The notes: a model not told the origin generated them from the sequence alone. 64,000 nucleotides of DNA from Lachnospiraceae bacterium (GCA_910575155.1 CAJTDX010000001.1:153350-217349); one strand, 5' to 3'; counted from the first letter of the stretch, positions 1 through 11,225 are shown. Made by a program: numbers and translations.

Positions 1-144
1 GGATTCTAAGACGCCGCAATAACGCAGGCCCAAAGGCGCCGCGTTCCCTGCCTGCAAACACAAATTTTATATCTTTGTGAAGAATACTGGCATTTTTCTG
101 CTGTCAGCATATGCTAAAGAGAGAAACAAAAAAGGATTTTTTCT

Positions 145-630
145 ATGAATTACGAAACTCTTGTACCGGTAATCGGCATCATTCAAAATATCTCCCAATC
201 CCCCAACAACTGCTGCAATCAAACGATTACGATAAATACTCCCAACGGCGTCAGCAACTTTATCCTCTCGCCGGAAACTGTCGTTATAGACAGCACGCAG
301 CTTCGTTCTGGTATGCCTGTGGCTGCTTTTTATGATTCCAGTCTTCCTGTACCTTTGATTTATCCCCCGCAGTACCAGGCACAACTTATTACCATTCTGC
401 AGAATGATGAAACGGTAACGCTGGACTTTTTCCGCAGAAATCTGACTGCCAGTGATAATTCTCTTCGTCTGAATCTTTCACGCAGCACCCGGATTCTCAC
501 GCTGAACGGACAGCGGTATTCCTGCGCTCCCGGAGGAAACTTCCTGCTTGTATATTATTCTGTTACAACCAGAAGTATTCCTCCTCAGACTACGCCCAGA
601 AAAATAGTTGTTCTCTGCAGGGGACAATAA
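145..630 (+). CDS. Hypothetical protein, 161 aa
   Basis: I do not recognise a named family. The protein is 161 aa with no signal peptide or membrane segment. It looks beta-rich, with many short hydrophobic strands, a Cys pair near the N terminus (NCCNQ) and a strand-rich C-terminal half containing two further Cys. The start is supported by an AAGGA box 8 nt before the ATG. It is followed by a promoter and a NimA-like gene on the same strand. The 144 bases upstream hold no gene, and no promoter was convincing there. It could be a small OB- or PRC-barrel-like protein, but that is a guess from strand pattern only. Confidence 0.6.
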   Translation: MNYETLVPVIGIIQNISQSPNNCCNQTITINTPNGVSNFILSPETVVIDSTQLRSGMPVAAFYDSSLPVPLIYPPQYQAQLITILQNDETVTLDFFRRNLTASDNSLRLNLSRSTRILTLNGQRYSCAPGGNFLLVYYSVTTRSIPPQTTPRKIVVLCRGQ

Positions 631-636
631 AATGCG

Positions 637-665
637 TTGCGCAATTTCCACAGATAACGTATAAT
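637..665 (+). promoter_or_regulatory. SigA-type promoter before nimA-like gene
   Basis: TTGCGC at 637-642 and a perfect TATAAT at 660-665 are separated by 17 nt. The next gene on this strand starts at 714, giving a leader of about 40 nt that contains an AGGA ribosome binding site. Confidence 0.6.
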
Positions 666-713
666 CATACTGAATTATGCTGAACTATATCTGCGAAAGG
701 AATCAGGAATCTT

Positions 714-1211
714 ATGAGAAAACGAGAAAGAGAAATTACAGATCTGGAAGAAATACGCTCCATTTTGGATCAATGTAAAATACTGCATCTGGGATTGAGC
801 GACGACGGACAGCCCTACGTGGTTCCGCTGAATTATGGTTATACTCTCGAAAACGGCGCGCTGACATTTTATGTTCATGGAGCTGTCGAGGGCTATAAAT
901 ATGAAGTAATACAGAAAAATCCCCGGATTTCCTTTGCCATGGAGTGCGACGCCGTCCCCTTTGAGGGAAAAACCGCCTGCCAGTACGGTATGTCTTACCG
1001 CAGCCTTATGGGAAGAGGCAGGGCGGAACTTGTAACAGATCCCCAGGAAAAACAGACAGGTTTATCTGTACTGATGAAAACCCAGTCCGGAAAAAATTTT
1101 ACGTTCAACGATAAGCTTGTGTCTATCGTAAACGTACTCAAAATCAGCGTAGACAGCTATTCTGCCAAAAAAAGGCCTCTGCCGCAAAAATTGACAGAAG
1201 AAGGGGCTTAA
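714..1211 (+). CDS. Pyridoxamine 5'-phosphate oxidase family protein (NimA-like)
   Basis: A 165-aa single-domain FMN-binding split-barrel protein. The N-terminal run of a short helix, then HLGLSDDGQPYVVPLNYGY at about residues 26-44, is characteristic of the NimA/pyridoxamine-phosphate-oxidase-like family. A second conserved patch is SYRSLMGRGRAEL at about residues 97-109. Family members bind FMN or heme and some reduce nitroimidazoles; most chromosomal copies have unknown substrates, so drug resistance should not be assumed. It has its own promoter and ends in a hairpin shared with the convergent neighbour. Length and start are normal for the family. Confidence 0.85.
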   Translation: MRKREREITDLEEIRSILDQCKILHLGLSDDGQPYVVPLNYGYTLENGALTFYVHGAVEGYKYEVIQKNPRISFAMECDAVPFEGKTACQYGMSYRSLMGRGRAELVTDPQEKQTGLSVLMKTQSGKNFTFNDKLVSIVNVLKISVDSYSAKKRPLPQKLTEEGA

Positions 1212-1235
1212 ACTTCCTCTTCTTCTGTCAATTTT
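1187..1235. terminator. Bidirectional terminator between convergent genes
   Basis: Two 17-nt arms (1187-1203 and 1219-1235) are perfect inverted repeats, with A-rich sequence on the left and T-rich sequence on the right. The stem therefore terminates both the plus-strand nimA-like gene, whose stop codon lies in the loop, and the minus-strand hemerythrin gene. Confidence 0.8.
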
Positions 1236-1288
1236 ATTTCGCGAAACTTCCGCTGCTTTTTATTTTTATAGTTTAAAAATACGATGTT

Positions 1289-2623
1289 CTATCCTTTAAA
1301 GAAATTGTCAATATTTTTCTTGATATCTTCTGGTTTAAGACTTTTAATCAGATAACCTGCAGGTTTTAAAGATAATACTTTTTTTACACTCTCGCTGTCA
1401 GCTCTTCCGGTCAGAAAGATAACGGGAATATCTGCGAAATCATGCTCCGCCCGGATCATCTCCAATACCTGGCTGCCGTTGCAGACCGGCATTTCATAAT
1501 CGAGCAAAACCAGATGCGGTCTGTCCAGTGTAATACATCTGATTGCAGCCAGTCCGGACTGCGCCACTGATATTTCATAATCAGTTCCCAGAAGATCTTT
1601 CATAGACTGCTGTACAACAAGAGAATCGTCTACTACAAGTATCTTCTTTTTCGTACTTTTTTCACTCTTCTTTACATATTTTTTTACTTCCTTCATGGCG
1701 TTATCTTCTTGAATCGCATTTCCTATTCCTTGATCCAGCAAATGCCGCGCCATAACGCAGAACGCAAAATATCCGGCTCCTGTATCAAACAGCAGACTGG
1801 ACTGCGGGTGTTCTCTGTCAAAAATTTTCTGCAGCTGTTCATAACTCAGCAGATTTTCTTCTTTCATTTCATACAAATCTGCCGATGAAAAATGCTTTCT
1901 GATACTCTCTACAAACTGACGCGCCGTATATCTCACAGCATTCATCAGCATATCGTCCATGGAATCAGACTTCGCCCCCAATATGCTTCCTACTGTGCTG
2001 ACCAGCAGTTTCTTCTCAAAAGCCAGTACAATCTCCCAGTTTTCACCCTTTTGCGTCGCATAGACAAGACGGTAATAAATACCATCTCCAAATTTCTCCC
2101 CGCCGTAACTTCTGCTGATTACCTTTGAATTCAACTGAAACAAATCGTATACAAGATTAACAATCACCTGACTCAAAGCTGACTGCTCATCCTCCGGCAA
2201 AAGATTTCTCCATTTACTGACTGATTTTCCTGTAATTGCATGGTCCTCAATCAATGTATGACCAATCAGCCAGCCAGCACATACTCCCAGAAAATGACTG
2301 ATCGCATCCTCAGAATATTCTTCCCGTTCCAGTTCTCTCTCCAAAGACGGAAGCGTTACTTTCCGGAAATTATCATGAAGCCTTCTGTGCGTTTCAAATC
2401 CGGAATAGTCGATCGAAGCCATATAGGCTTCTTCTTCTGTGAAATGTTTCATTGCATGGTCTTTAAAATACTTAATTCCCTCCTGGCAAACCCATTGGCT
2501 TTTTCCTTCTTGCTTCTTATATGAAAAAAGTCTGTTCATTATACTAAAAAGCTTCTTATGCTCCTTATCAATAAAATCCACACCAATATTAAACCTGTCT
2601 TGCCAAACCAATTGATTTTTCAT
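1289..2623 (-). CDS. Bacteriohemerythrin-response regulator fusion protein
   Basis: The 444-aa protein has three parts. Residues 1-140 are a bacteriohemerythrin domain with all expected diiron ligands visible: H22, H56/H60 with E64, H79 and H83, H122 and D127. Residues 150-300 form a middle domain that may be CheX-like, though the match is weak. Residues 326-442 are a CheY-type receiver with the acidic pair D332/D333, phosphoacceptor D375, T405 and K427. The start at 2623 is preferred because AAGGAGG lies 5 nt upstream; an in-frame ATG at 2638 sits before that site. It probably couples oxygen or iron sensing to chemotaxis or a phosphorelay; no kinase is adjacent. No signal peptide is present, so it is cytoplasmic. 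Confidence 0.85.
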   Translation of the reverse strand: MKNQLVWQDRFNIGVDFIDKEHKKLFSIMNRLFSYKKQEGKSQWVCQEGIKYFKDHAMKHFTEEEAYMASIDYSGFETHRRLHDNFRKVTLPSLERELEREEYSEDAISHFLGVCAGWLIGHTLIEDHAITGKSVSKWRNLLPEDEQSALSQVIVNLVYDLFQLNSKVISRSYGGEKFGDGIYYRLVYATQKGENWEIVLAFEKKLLVSTVGSILGAKSDSMDDMLMNAVRYTARQFVESIRKHFSSADLYEMKEENLLSYEQLQKIFDREHPQSSLLFDTGAGYFAFCVMARHLLDQGIGNAIQEDNAMKEVKKYVKKSEKSTKKKILVVDDSLVVQQSMKDLLGTDYEISVAQSGLAAIRCITLDRPHLVLLDYEMPVCNGSQVLEMIRAEHDFADIPVIFLTGRADSESVKKVLSLKPAGYLIKSLKPEDIKKNIDNFFKG

Positions 2624-2851
2624 TTTTTCCTCCTTCATCTCAGTATTCTAATTATATACCGTACATTATATTATATCATAGAGCGTAATAATTCGACATC
2701 CTGATTTGCAAAATATTATACTCTTTTTGATAATAAAAGGCTTCTCTATTATAAGAAAATGGAAAAATCAACTGCTCCAAAAACGCTCATGCCTCCGTTA
2801 TGATCTGCAGGCAGGCTTCCAGTCAGCGCATTGACAGTTTCTTCAAAGTAT

Positions 2852-3037
2852 TCATTTCTTTTTTTCTCTCTTTTCTCTATGCAGCTTAATGGTAATGCCT
2901 ATGGATGACGTCAGCATTATAACAGCTCCGACAAGAGAAATCATTAGTCCCCAAAGTTCTCCCCTGAAATAACCGAACACATATCCGGATATATCAATGA
3001 TAAAGCCAATGCAATCTAATATTAATAGTTTACGCAT
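2852..3037 (-). CDS. Small two-helix membrane protein, 61 aa
   Basis: The 61-aa protein has two hydrophobic stretches, at about residues 4-20 and 24-46, followed by a very basic tail rich in K, R and E. This predicts a tiny inner-membrane hairpin with both ends inside. An AGGAGG box at 3050-3055 decides the start; longer in-frame extensions upstream lack a site and cross a 13-bp inverted repeat. No family is recognised. It lies alone between the hemerythrin gene and the rpoC terminator. Confidence 0.55.
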   Translation of the reverse strand: MRKLLILDCIGFIIDISGYVFGYFRGELWGLMISLVGAVIMLTSSIGITIKLHREKREKKK

Positions 3038-3088
3038 AATATTCTTAAGCCTCCTGAATATAAAATATTCATAACTTTTTACCTGCTT

Positions 3089-3127
3089 CTGGTGTGCTGG
3101 CCGTATTATATTCAGCCAGCACACCAG
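3089..3127 (-). repeat. 13-bp perfect inverted repeat around a TATAAT
   Basis: Arms at 3089-3101 and 3115-3127 are exact reverse complements with a 13-nt loop. On the minus strand the loop contains TATAAT, about 60 nt upstream of the 61-aa membrane protein. No T-run follows, so it is not a normal terminator. It could be an operator around a promoter, or an mRNA leader hairpin. Confidence 0.45.
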
Positions 3128-3231
3128 GTTCACAGCATCACATCTTTTAACATACCGATCTTTTCTTATATTTCGGTAAAAATATCAATTCCCTCAACCT
3201 AAAGGCAAAAATTCGCAGTGTTTTCCGCTTA

Positions 3232-3281
3232 TTTTTACAAAAATACCCCTGGAAATGCTCTTTTTCATGCATTCCAGGGGC
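3232..3281 (-). terminator. rpoBC terminator
   Basis: The arms CCCCTGGAA (3246-3254) and TTCCAGGGG (3272-3280) form a stem, extended by further partial pairing, 30 nt beyond the rpoC stop. On the minus strand it is followed by TATTTTTG. It marks the end of the rpoBC transcript; rpsL, rpsG and fusA do not follow. Confidence 0.8.
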
Positions 3282-3311
3282 TCTCAAAACAGAAACTTTC
3301 TGTTCTCTTCT

Positions 3312-6300
3312 TTATTCTGCCGCCAATTCCTGTTCTATAAAAGGTTTCTCTACTTCATGTTCAAAATCATCTCCGGCTTCCTCTTCTTCAGGCTTATAAC
3401 TAAAATCCAGCATTTCTTCTTCAAAATAAATATCGTCCGTCTCATTCACATCTGTAGAAAGCCTGATGCTGTTATAACGCTTCATTCCGGTTCCGGCCGG
3501 AATCAGTTTACCAATCAGCACATTTTCTTTCAGACCAATGAGCGGGTCAACCTTGCCCTTAATTGCCGCCTCCGTAAGCACTTTGGTCGTTTCCTGGAAA
3601 GAAGCTGCCGACAGGAAAGAATTTGTTGCCAGTGAAGCTTTGGTAATACCCAGCATCACCTGTTTGCCCTCTGCAGGCTCCTGTCCTTCCTCTTCCAGTC
3701 TTTCATTTGTATCTTCATAGTCCAGAATATCTACCAGTGTTCCAGGCAGGAACTCGGAATCTCCATTATTTTCAATGCGGATCTTTTTCAGCATCTGCCG
3801 TACAATCACTTCAATATGCTTATCGTTGATTTCCACACCCTGCAGACGGTATACGCGCTGCACTTCCTGAATCATATAATCCTGTACCGCGCGGACACCC
3901 TTAATTTTCAAAATATCATGCGGATTCACACTTCCTTCTGTCAGCTCGTCGCCGGCCTCCAATACGGCGCCGTCCATAATCTTGATCCGGGAGCCATAAG
4001 GGATCAGATACGCCTTACTCTCTCCCGTCTCCTCGTTAGCGACGATAATCTCACGCTTCTTCTTGCTGTCCTTAATGGTCGCAACTCCCGCAAACTCCGT
4101 GATAATCGCAAGTCCCTTGGGCTTACGCGCCTCAAAAAGCTCCTCCACACGGGGAAGACCCTGTGTAATATCGTTACCTGCAACACCGCCCGTATGGAAG
4201 GTTCGCATGGTAAGCTGGGTACCCGGCTCACCGATGGACTGCGCTGCGATGATACCCACAGACTCGCCTACCTGTACAGCCTGCCCGGTCGCCATATTAG
4301 CGCCGTAACATTTTGCGCAGATCCCATTGTGCGAACGGCAGGTCAGAACGGTACGAATCTTTACCCTGTTTAAGGGTTCGCCCTTGGAATTGACGCCTTT
4401 GCTCATAACAAGAGCCGCGCGCCTGGGCGTAATCATATGGTTTGCTTTTACCAGAACATTTCCTTCTGCATCAGAGATCGTTTCACAGGAAAACCGTCCG
4501 GTAATTCGTTCTTCCAGACTCTCAATCTCTTCTTTTCCGTCCATAAATGCCTTTACATACATGCCAGGCGCCGGTTTTCCTTCGCAGCAGTCAATGTCGC
4601 GGATGATCAGCTCCTGGGACACATCTACCAGACGTCTGGTCAGATATCCTGAGTCTGCTGTACGAAGCGCTGTATCAGAAAGTCCCTTCCGCGCTCCATG
4701 CGCAGACATGAAATATTCCAGTACGTCCAGTCCTTCACGGAAATTTGACTTAATCGGCAGCTCAATGGTACGTCCTGTCGTATCCGCCATCAGACCGCGC
4801 ATACCGGCAAGCTGTTTAATCTGTTTATCAGATCCACGGGCACCGGAATCCGCCATCATATAAATATTATTGTATTTATCCAGACCGCTGAGCAGCTCGT
4901 GCGTCAGAATGTCGTCCGTCTCTTTCCAGGTTTCAACGACTTCCTTGTATCTTTCTTCTTCTGTAATCAGACCGCGCTTATAGTTTCGTGTAATCTTATC
5001 CACGGTATCCTGCGCATGTTTGATCAGCTCCGGTTTCTTTGCCGGCACTGTCATATCGGAGATCGATACCGTCATCGCCGCGCGGGTAGAATATTTATAA
5101 CCCATGGATTTAATATCGTCCAGCACCTCTGCTGTCTTTGTCGCTCCATGAATATTAATGACTTTCTCCAAAATCTGCTTCAGACCCTTTTTACCGACAT
5201 GGAAATCCACTTCCAGCTTCAGACGGTCCTCCGGATTGCTGCGGTCTACAAATCCCAGATCCTGAGGCAGAATCTCGTTAAAGATAAAACGTCCCAGCGT
5301 AGATTCCACATTTCCGGTAACTACCTCTCCGTCCGGCATGGTGCGGCTCATACGCGCGGTAATTCTGGAATGCAGGGTCAACGCATCATTCTCATAAGCT
5401 AAGATGGCTTCGTTTACATTCTTAAAGAACTTGCCTTCTCCCAGAGCGCCTTCCCGCTCCTGCGTCAGATAATAAATACCCAGCACCATATCCTGAGAAG
5501 GAACTGCCACCGGACCGCCGTCCGAAGGCTTTAAGAGATTGTTGGGAGACAACAGTAAAAATCTGCACTCTGACTGCGCTTCCACAGACAATGGCAGATG
5601 CACCGCCATCTGGTCGCCGTCAAAGTCTGCGTTAAACGCAGTACATACCAGAGGATGAAGCTTAATGGCCTTACCTTCTACGAGAATCGGCTCAAATGCC
5701 TGAATTCCAAGTCTGTGCAGAGTAGGCGCTCGGTTCAGCATAACCGGATGTTCTTTGATTACTTCCTCTAATACATCCCAAACCTCTGACTGGAGGCGTT
5801 CTACCATCTTCTTGGCGCTCTTAATATTATGCGCCGTCCCATTGCATACCAGTTCCTTCATAACAAAAGGCTTAAACAGCTCAATTGCCATCTCTTTGGG
5901 CAGACCGCACTGGTAAATTTTCAGTTCCGGTCCCACCACGATAACGGAACGCCCGGAATAATCCACACGTTTACCCAGCAGATTCTGACGGAAACGTCCG
6001 GACTTACCTTTCAGCATGTCAGACAGCGATTTCAGCGCACGGTTTCCAGGCCCGGTCACCGGACGCCCTCTTCTTCCATTATCTATTAAAGCGTCCACGG
6101 CTTCCTGCAGCATTCTTTTTTCATTTCTGACAATAATATCCGGCGCGCCTAACTCCAGAAGACGGCGCAGACGGTTATTTCTATTGATAATCCGGCGGTA
6201 GAGGTCGTTTAAGTCAGAAGTGGCAAAACGTCCGCCGTCCAACTGAACCATCGGACGCAGATCCGGCGGAATGACCGGGATCACGTCCATAATCATCCAT

Positions 6301-6995
6301 TCCGGCTTATTTCCGGAGCCGCGAAACGCCTCCACTACTTCCAGCCGTTTGATAATACGGGCGCGTTTCTGCCCGGTAGCATCCCGCAGCGCCGTCTTTA
6401 ACTCAACCGCATCTTTTTCCAGATCAATGGCCTCTAACAATTCCTTGATGGATTCTGCGCCCATTCCTACCCGGAAATCATTGCCGAATTTCTCTCTCGC
6501 TTCCTGATACTCTGTTTCTGATAATACCTGTTTGTACTGCAGGTCGCTTCCTCCCTTATCCAATACAATATAAGAGGCGAAATACAGCACTTTTTCCAGC
6601 GTTCTCGGAGACAAATCCAGAATCAGTCCCATACGGCTTGGTATTCCTTTAAAATACCAGATATGGGACACCGGAGCCGCAAGCTCAATATGGCCCATAC
6701 GCTCCCGGCGCACGCTTGCCTTGGTAATTTCCACGCCGCAGCGGTCGCAGACAACGCCTTTATAGCGGATTTTTTTATATTTTCCGCAATGGCACTCCCA
6801 GTCTTTGCTGGGTCCGAAAATTTTCTCACAAAATAAGCCGTCTTTTTCCGGTTTCAGGGTTCTGTAATTGATGGTCTCCGGCTTTTTTACCTCGCCTCTG
6901 GACCATTCACGAATCTTCTCTGGCGACGCAAGGCCAATCTTGATCGCATCAAATGTAATTGGCTGGTACTTCTCTTTATTCATTGCTTCTGGCAT
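3312..6995 (-). CDS. rpoC: DNA-directed RNA polymerase subunit beta'
   Basis: The 1227-aa catalytic subunit of RNA polymerase. The N-terminal zinc-binding cysteines are C68, C70, C83 and C86. The catalytic Mg motif NADFDGD is at residues 455-461, with D457, D459 and D461. The second zinc site ([11 protein letters not shown]) and the bridge and trigger regions follow in order. The length is normal for Clostridia and the protein ends in an acidic tail. The start at 6995 has GGGAG about 8 nt upstream. It is 42 bp downstream of rpoB and cotranscribed with it, and a strong hairpin terminator follows. Confidence 0.98.
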   Translation of the reverse strand: MPEAMNKEKYQPITFDAIKIGLASPEKIREWSRGEVKKPETINYRTLKPEKDGLFCEKIFGPSKDWECHCGKYKKIRYKGVVCDRCGVEITKASVRRERMGHIELAAPVSHIWYFKGIPSRMGLILDLSPRTLEKVLYFASYIVLDKGGSDLQYKQVLSETEYQEAREKFGNDFRVGMGAESIKELLEAIDLEKDAVELKTALRDATGQKRARIIKRLEVVEAFRGSGNKPEWMIMDVIPVIPPDLRPMVQLDGGRFATSDLNDLYRRIINRNNRLRRLLELGAPDIIVRNEKRMLQEAVDALIDNGRRGRPVTGPGNRALKSLSDMLKGKSGRFRQNLLGKRVDYSGRSVIVVGPELKIYQCGLPKEMAIELFKPFVMKELVCNGTAHNIKSAKKMVERLQSEVWDVLEEVIKEHPVMLNRAPTLHRLGIQAFEPILVEGKAIKLHPLVCTAFNADFDGDQMAVHLPLSVEAQSECRFLLLSPNNLLKPSDGGPVAVPSQDMVLGIYYLTQEREGALGEGKFFKNVNEAILAYENDALTLHSRITARMSRTMPDGEVVTGNVESTLGRFIFNEILPQDLGFVDRSNPEDRLKLEVDFHVGKKGLKQILEKVINIHGATKTAEVLDDIKSMGYKYSTRAAMTVSISDMTVPAKKPELIKHAQDTVDKITRNYKRGLITEEERYKEVVETWKETDDILTHELLSGLDKYNNIYMMADSGARGSDKQIKQLAGMRGLMADTTGRTIELPIKSNFREGLDVLEYFMSAHGARKGLSDTALRTADSGYLTRRLVDVSQELIIRDIDCCEGKPAPGMYVKAFMDGKEEIESLEERITGRFSCETISDAEGNVLVKANHMITPRRAALVMSKGVNSKGEPLNRVKIRTVLTCRSHNGICAKCYGANMATGQAVQVGESVGIIAAQSIGEPGTQLTMRTFHTGGVAGNDITQGLPRVEELFEARKPKGLAIITEFAGVATIKDSKKKREIIVANEETGESKAYLIPYGSRIKIMDGAVLEAGDELTEGSVNPHDILKIKGVRAVQDYMIQEVQRVYRLQGVEINDKHIEVIVRQMLKKIRIENNGDSEFLPGTLVDILDYEDTNERLEEEGQEPAEGKQVMLGITKASLATNSFLSAASFQETTKVLTEAAIKGKVDPLIGLKENVLIGKLIPAGTGMKRYNSIRLSTDVNETDDIYFEEEMLDFSYKPEEEEAGDDFEHEVEKPFIEQELAAE

Positions 6996-7037
6996 TGTGA
7001 TTCTCCCTTCTTCTATTCTCTCTTTGCGGAGCGTTCC

Positions 7038-10000
7038 CTATTGGAGAACATCATCAAAGTCGGCGAAATCGTCCTCAAGTTCTAATGCTTCTTCCTCGTC
7101 CTCTTCTTCTATATCCACCAGTTCTTCGCTTTCTTCACTAAATTCCTGTTTGCTAAAGCCCATCGCTCCAAAGGACTCCTCCTCTTCAAAAGCAAAGTTC
7201 CGGTCTCCGGCAATGATCGCGTTCAAATCTGTATTGCCATACTCGCTGGTTTCCATAAGCTCTATCTCTTCTCTGTTCTCATCCAGAACCTTCACATCCA
7301 GACCCAATGACTGAAGCTCCTTTAACAGCACCTTAAAGGATTCCGGAATACCCGGTTTGGGAATATTATCACCCTTGATAATGGCTTCGTAGGTCTTCAC
7401 ACGTCCAATCACATCGTCAGACTTTACAGTCAGAATTTCCTGCAGGGTATAAGACGCGCCGTACGCCTCCAGCGCCCAAACCTCCATCTCTCCAAAACGC
7501 TGTCCTCCGAACTGCGCTTTACCGCCCAGAGGCTGCTGTGTTACCAGAGAGTACGGACCTGTGGAACGGGCATGAATCTTATCGTCTACCAGATGGTGCA
7601 GTTTCAGGTAATGCATGTGGCCGATGGTGACCGGACTGTCAAAATACTCTCCGGTTCTTCCGTCGCGCAGCCTTACTTTACCGTCTCTTGATAAGGGCAC
7701 GCCCTTCCATACTTCCCGGTGTTCCCGGTTCTCGGACAGGTATTCCATAACTTCCGGCAGTAAATCCTGCTTATATTTCGCTTCAAACTCTTCCCAGGAA
7801 AGGTTCACATAATCATTCGCCAGATCCAGGGTATCCATAATATCATTCTCGTTGGCTCCGTCAAATACCGGAGTCGCAATATTAAATCCCAGCGCCTTTG
7901 CCGCCAGGCTTAAATGAATTTCCAGCACCTGCCCGATATTCATACGGGACGGCACGCCCAGCGGGTTCAATACGATATCCAGCGGGCGTCCGTTCGGCAG
8001 AAACGGCATATCCTCCACGGGCAGCACTCTGGAAACCACACCTTTGTTACCATGACGTCCGGCCATCTTATCACCCACGGAAATTTTACGCTTCTGGGCA
8101 ATATAAATGCGGACCGCCTGATTAACGCCCGGAGACAGCTCATCTCCGTTATCTCTGGTAAATACCTTGGCGTCTACCACAATACCGTACTCGCCATGCG
8201 GCACCTTCAAAGAGGTATCTCTTACCTCTCTCGCCTTCTCGCCGAAAATAGCGCGGAGCAAACGTTCTTCTGCTGTAAGCTCCGTCTCTCCCTTGGGCGT
8301 TACTTTTCCTACCAGAATATCTCCGGCGCGCACTTCCGCACCGATACGGATAATGCCTCTCTCATCGAGATCTTTTAACGCATCATCACCGACGCCGGGA
8401 ACATCTCTGGTAATTTCCTCCGGTCCCAGCTTGGTATCGCGCGCCTCCGCCTCATATTCTTCAATATGGACGGAAGTATAGACATCCTCCTGCACCAGTC
8501 TCTCGCTTAAGAGAACCGCATCCTCATAGTTATAGCCTTCCCAGGTCATAAATCCAATCAGCGGATTTTTTCCAAGCGCAAGCTCTCCGTTGGAAGTCGA
8601 GGGACCGTCTGCTATTACCTGTCCTTTTTGTACCCTGTCTCCCTTAAATACGATTGGTCTTTGATTATAACAGTTGGACTGGTTGCTTCGTGAAAATTTC
8701 GTTAATTTATAAACATCGCGTTTTCCGTCTTCGGTTTTCACAGTAATCTCGTTGGAAACCGCCCGTTCCACCACGCCTGCATTTCTGGCAAGTACGCACA
8801 CGCCGGAATCCACTGCCGCCTTTGTCTCCATACCTGTGCCCACTGCCGGAGGCTCGGTGGTAAGAAGAGGCACTGCCTGACGCTGCATGTTTGATCCCAT
8901 CAATGCGCGGTTGGCGTCGTCATTTTCCAAGAACGGAATCAGAGCCGTAGCCACGGAGAATACCATTTTCGGAGAGACATCCATGTAGTCAAACATAACT
9001 TTCTCATACTCCTGCGTCTCCTCACGGTAACGGCCGGATACTGAATTTCTCACGAAATGGCCTTCCGCGTCCAAAGCCTCATTCGCCTGCGCCACATGGT
9101 AATTATCCTCTTCGTCAGCGGTCATATAAACTACCTCGTCCGTTACCCGCGGATTCTTAGGATCTGATTTATCTATTTTACGGTAAGGAGCTTCCACAAA
9201 ACCATATTCATTAATTCTTGCATACGTAGCAAGGGAATTAATCAATCCAATGTTCGGGCCTTCAGGCGTCTCGATCGGGCACATTCTTCCGTAATGGGAA
9301 TAATGCACGTCACGCACCTCAAATCCGGCGCGGTCCCTGGACAAACCTCCGGGACCCAGAGCTGACAGACGTCTCTTATGCGTCAGCTCGCCCAGCGGAT
9401 TATTCTGGTCCATAAACTGAGACAACTGGGAAGAACCAAAAAATTCCTTCACCGCTGCCGTCACCGGCTTGATATTGATCAGACTCTGCGGGGAGATTCC
9501 CTGCAGGTCCTGAGTCGTCATTCGCTCACGAACCACGCGCTCCATCCTGGAAAGTCCGATTCTGTACTGGTTCTGCAATAACTCGCCCACCGCGCGAATA
9601 CGGCGGTTGCCCAGATGGTCAATATCGTCGCTGTTTCCAAGACCGTATTCCAAATGCATATTATAGTTAATGGAAGCTATGATATCTTCCCTGGTGATAT
9701 GCTTCGGAATCAAATCTGCAGCATTTCTGTGCAGCGCTTCCTTCATATCTTCCAGACTGTCGTTTTCTTCTAATATTTTTTCTAAAACAGGGTAATATAC
9801 TAATTCTGTAATACCTAATTTTCTGGCTTCTTCCCTGTCAATCTCTACATAATTGGTAACATCCACCATCCGGTTGGATAATACCTTGATATTGCGCTCT
9901 TCGCCCTGAATCCAGACAAAGGGAACCGCCGCATTCTGAATGGCGTCCGCAAGATCACGGTCTACCAAAGCACCCTGCCCGGCAATAATTTCACCGGTCG

Positions 10001-10907
10001 AGGCGTCCACAACCTCCTCCGCCAGAACCTGTCCGCTAATACGGTTCTTAAGCGCAAGCTTTTTATTAAATTTATATCTTCCCACCTTTGCCAGATCGTA
10101 ACGTCTGGGATCAAAAAACATGGCGTTGATCAGACTCTCCGCGCTCTCCACAGTAAGCGGCTCTCCCGGACGTATCTTCTTATACAGCTCCAGCAGACCT
10201 TCATGGTAGTTGGTGGCGACATCCTTGCCGAAACTGGCAATAATTTTCGGTTCCTCGCCAAACAGGTCGACAATTTCCTGATTTGTGCCAATGCCAAGCG
10301 CACGAATCAAAACTGTGACTGGAACCTTTCTGGTTCTGTCCACACGTACATAAAATACATCGTTGGAATCTGTTTCATATTCCAGCCATGCGCCTCGATT
10401 GGGAATAACTGTGCAGGAATACAGGGTTTTACCCACTTTATCATGTGCAATGCCATAGTAAATGCCGGGGGAACGTACCAACTGACTGACAATTACGCGC
10501 TCTGCACCGTTGATTACGAAGGTTCCTGTCTCTGTCATAAGTGGTAAATCGCCCATGAAGATTTCATAATCCTTGACTTCTTCAACCGCTTCTTTGTTGT
10601 AAAATCTGACTTTTACTTTTAAAGGAGCCGCATAAGTGGCATCCCGCTCTTTACATTCTGCAATTGAATATTTTACATCACTCTCACACAGCGTAAACCC
10701 AACGAATTCCAGACTTAACTGCCCGCTGTAATCTGCGATGGGGGAAATATCAGCAAATACCTCTTTCAACCCTTCGTTGATAAACCAGTTGTAGGAATTC
10801 TTCTGAACCTCAATCAGGTTCGGCATTTCTAATACTTCCTTTTGTCGCGAGTAACTCATACGAACGCTTTTTCCTGCTTTAATCGGACGTATTCTGTTTT
10901 TCTCCAT
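7038..10907 (-). CDS. rpoB: DNA-directed RNA polymerase subunit beta
   Basis: The 1289-aa beta subunit. The rifampicin-binding cluster is intact and wild type ([20 protein letters not shown], then RLSALGPGG), so no resistance change is seen at the usual Asp, His and Ser positions. The C-terminal anchor has the expected [17 protein letters not shown] signature, and the protein ends in a very acidic tail. The start at 10907 is chosen because GAGGTG lies 8 nt upstream; an in-frame start at 10961 would cross the leader. It forms a unit with rpoC and has its own promoter downstream of the rplL terminator. Confidence 0.98.
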   Translation of the reverse strand: MEKNRIRPIKAGKSVRMSYSRQKEVLEMPNLIEVQKNSYNWFINEGLKEVFADISPIADYSGQLSLEFVGFTLCESDVKYSIAECKERDATYAAPLKVKVRFYNKEAVEEVKDYEIFMGDLPLMTETGTFVINGAERVIVSQLVRSPGIYYGIAHDKVGKTLYSCTVIPNRGAWLEYETDSNDVFYVRVDRTRKVPVTVLIRALGIGTNQEIVDLFGEEPKIIASFGKDVATNYHEGLLELYKKIRPGEPLTVESAESLINAMFFDPRRYDLAKVGRYKFNKKLALKNRISGQVLAEEVVDASTGEIIAGQGALVDRDLADAIQNAAVPFVWIQGEERNIKVLSNRMVDVTNYVEIDREEARKLGITELVYYPVLEKILEENDSLEDMKEALHRNAADLIPKHITREDIIASINYNMHLEYGLGNSDDIDHLGNRRIRAVGELLQNQYRIGLSRMERVVRERMTTQDLQGISPQSLINIKPVTAAVKEFFGSSQLSQFMDQNNPLGELTHKRRLSALGPGGLSRDRAGFEVRDVHYSHYGRMCPIETPEGPNIGLINSLATYARINEYGFVEAPYRKIDKSDPKNPRVTDEVVYMTADEEDNYHVAQANEALDAEGHFVRNSVSGRYREETQEYEKVMFDYMDVSPKMVFSVATALIPFLENDDANRALMGSNMQRQAVPLLTTEPPAVGTGMETKAAVDSGVCVLARNAGVVERAVSNEITVKTEDGKRDVYKLTKFSRSNQSNCYNQRPIVFKGDRVQKGQVIADGPSTSNGELALGKNPLIGFMTWEGYNYEDAVLLSERLVQEDVYTSVHIEEYEAEARDTKLGPEEITRDVPGVGDDALKDLDERGIIRIGAEVRAGDILVGKVTPKGETELTAEERLLRAIFGEKAREVRDTSLKVPHGEYGIVVDAKVFTRDNGDELSPGVNQAVRIYIAQKRKISVGDKMAGRHGNKGVVSRVLPVEDMPFLPNGRPLDIVLNPLGVPSRMNIGQVLEIHLSLAAKALGFNIATPVFDGANENDIMDTLDLANDYVNLSWEEFEAKYKQDLLPEVMEYLSENREHREVWKGVPLSRDGKVRLRDGRTGEYFDSPVTIGHMHYLKLHHLVDDKIHARSTGPYSLVTQQPLGGKAQFGGQRFGEMEVWALEAYGASYTLQEILTVKSDDVIGRVKTYEAIIKGDNIPKPGIPESFKVLLKELQSLGLDVKVLDENREEIELMETSEYGNTDLNAIIAGDRNFAFEEEESFGAMGFSKQEFSEESEELVDIEEEDEEEALELEDDFADFDDVLQ

Positions 10908-10962
10908 TGACGTTTCACCTCTCGTTTTTATATTTTCAAGAATCCTTCTATAACCTGCCAAA

Positions 10963-10998
10963 AGCTATATCAGAAACTATGTTCCCTCTGATATAGCT
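10963..10998 (-). promoter_or_regulatory. rpoBC leader hairpin
   Basis: The exact 12-bp arms (10963-10974 and 10987-10998) enclose a 12-nt loop and are followed on the minus strand by TTTTGG. It sits in the 5' leader, 56 nt before the rpoB start. The short T-run could give partial termination, or the stem could act on mRNA stability. Confidence 0.5.
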
Positions 10999-11039
10999 GC
11001 CCGGCGATAAGTACACGTCACCATAATAGTGCATCCTAT

Positions 11040-11069
11040 ATGATAGCATAACGAATAAATGCATGTCAA
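11040..11069 (-). promoter_or_regulatory. rpoBC promoter
   Basis: On the minus strand TTGACA (11064-11069) and TATCAT (11040-11045) are separated by 18 nt. It is about 135 nt upstream of rpoB and downstream of the rplL terminator, so rpoBC has an independent start. Confidence 0.75.
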
Positions 11070-11142
11070 GAAAAATTTTTATCAGACACGCTGCTTTCTT
11101 CTGAATAACGGCGATGCTGTCCTCTTGCGTACTGCGCCTTCA

Positions 11143-11198
11143 AACAGAAAAACAGGACGGCAGTTTTTTATGCAAACATAAAACTGCCGTCCTGTTTT
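11143..11198. terminator. rplL-rpoB intergenic terminator
   Basis: A 19-bp perfect stem (arms 11149-11167 and 11180-11198) with T-runs on both strands lies just after the rplL stop. It probably ends most rplJL transcripts; any read-through would add to rpoBC, as in the known rplL-rpoB attenuators of other bacteria. Confidence 0.8.
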
Positions 11199-11225
11199 CC
11201 AGATTCTCAATCCGCCGGACCGGGA

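Noticed and set aside
3816..4373. Plus-strand ORF of 185 codons inside rpoC
   Set aside because: It is antisense to a conserved part of rpoC, has no ribosome binding site and no recognisable product. Similar antisense ORFs in rpoB, rplA and the glycosyltransferases were rejected for the same reason.
10908..10961. N-terminal extension of rpoB to an upstream in-frame start
   Set aside because: It would place the true ribosome binding site inside the coding region and add residues not found in RpoB proteins.
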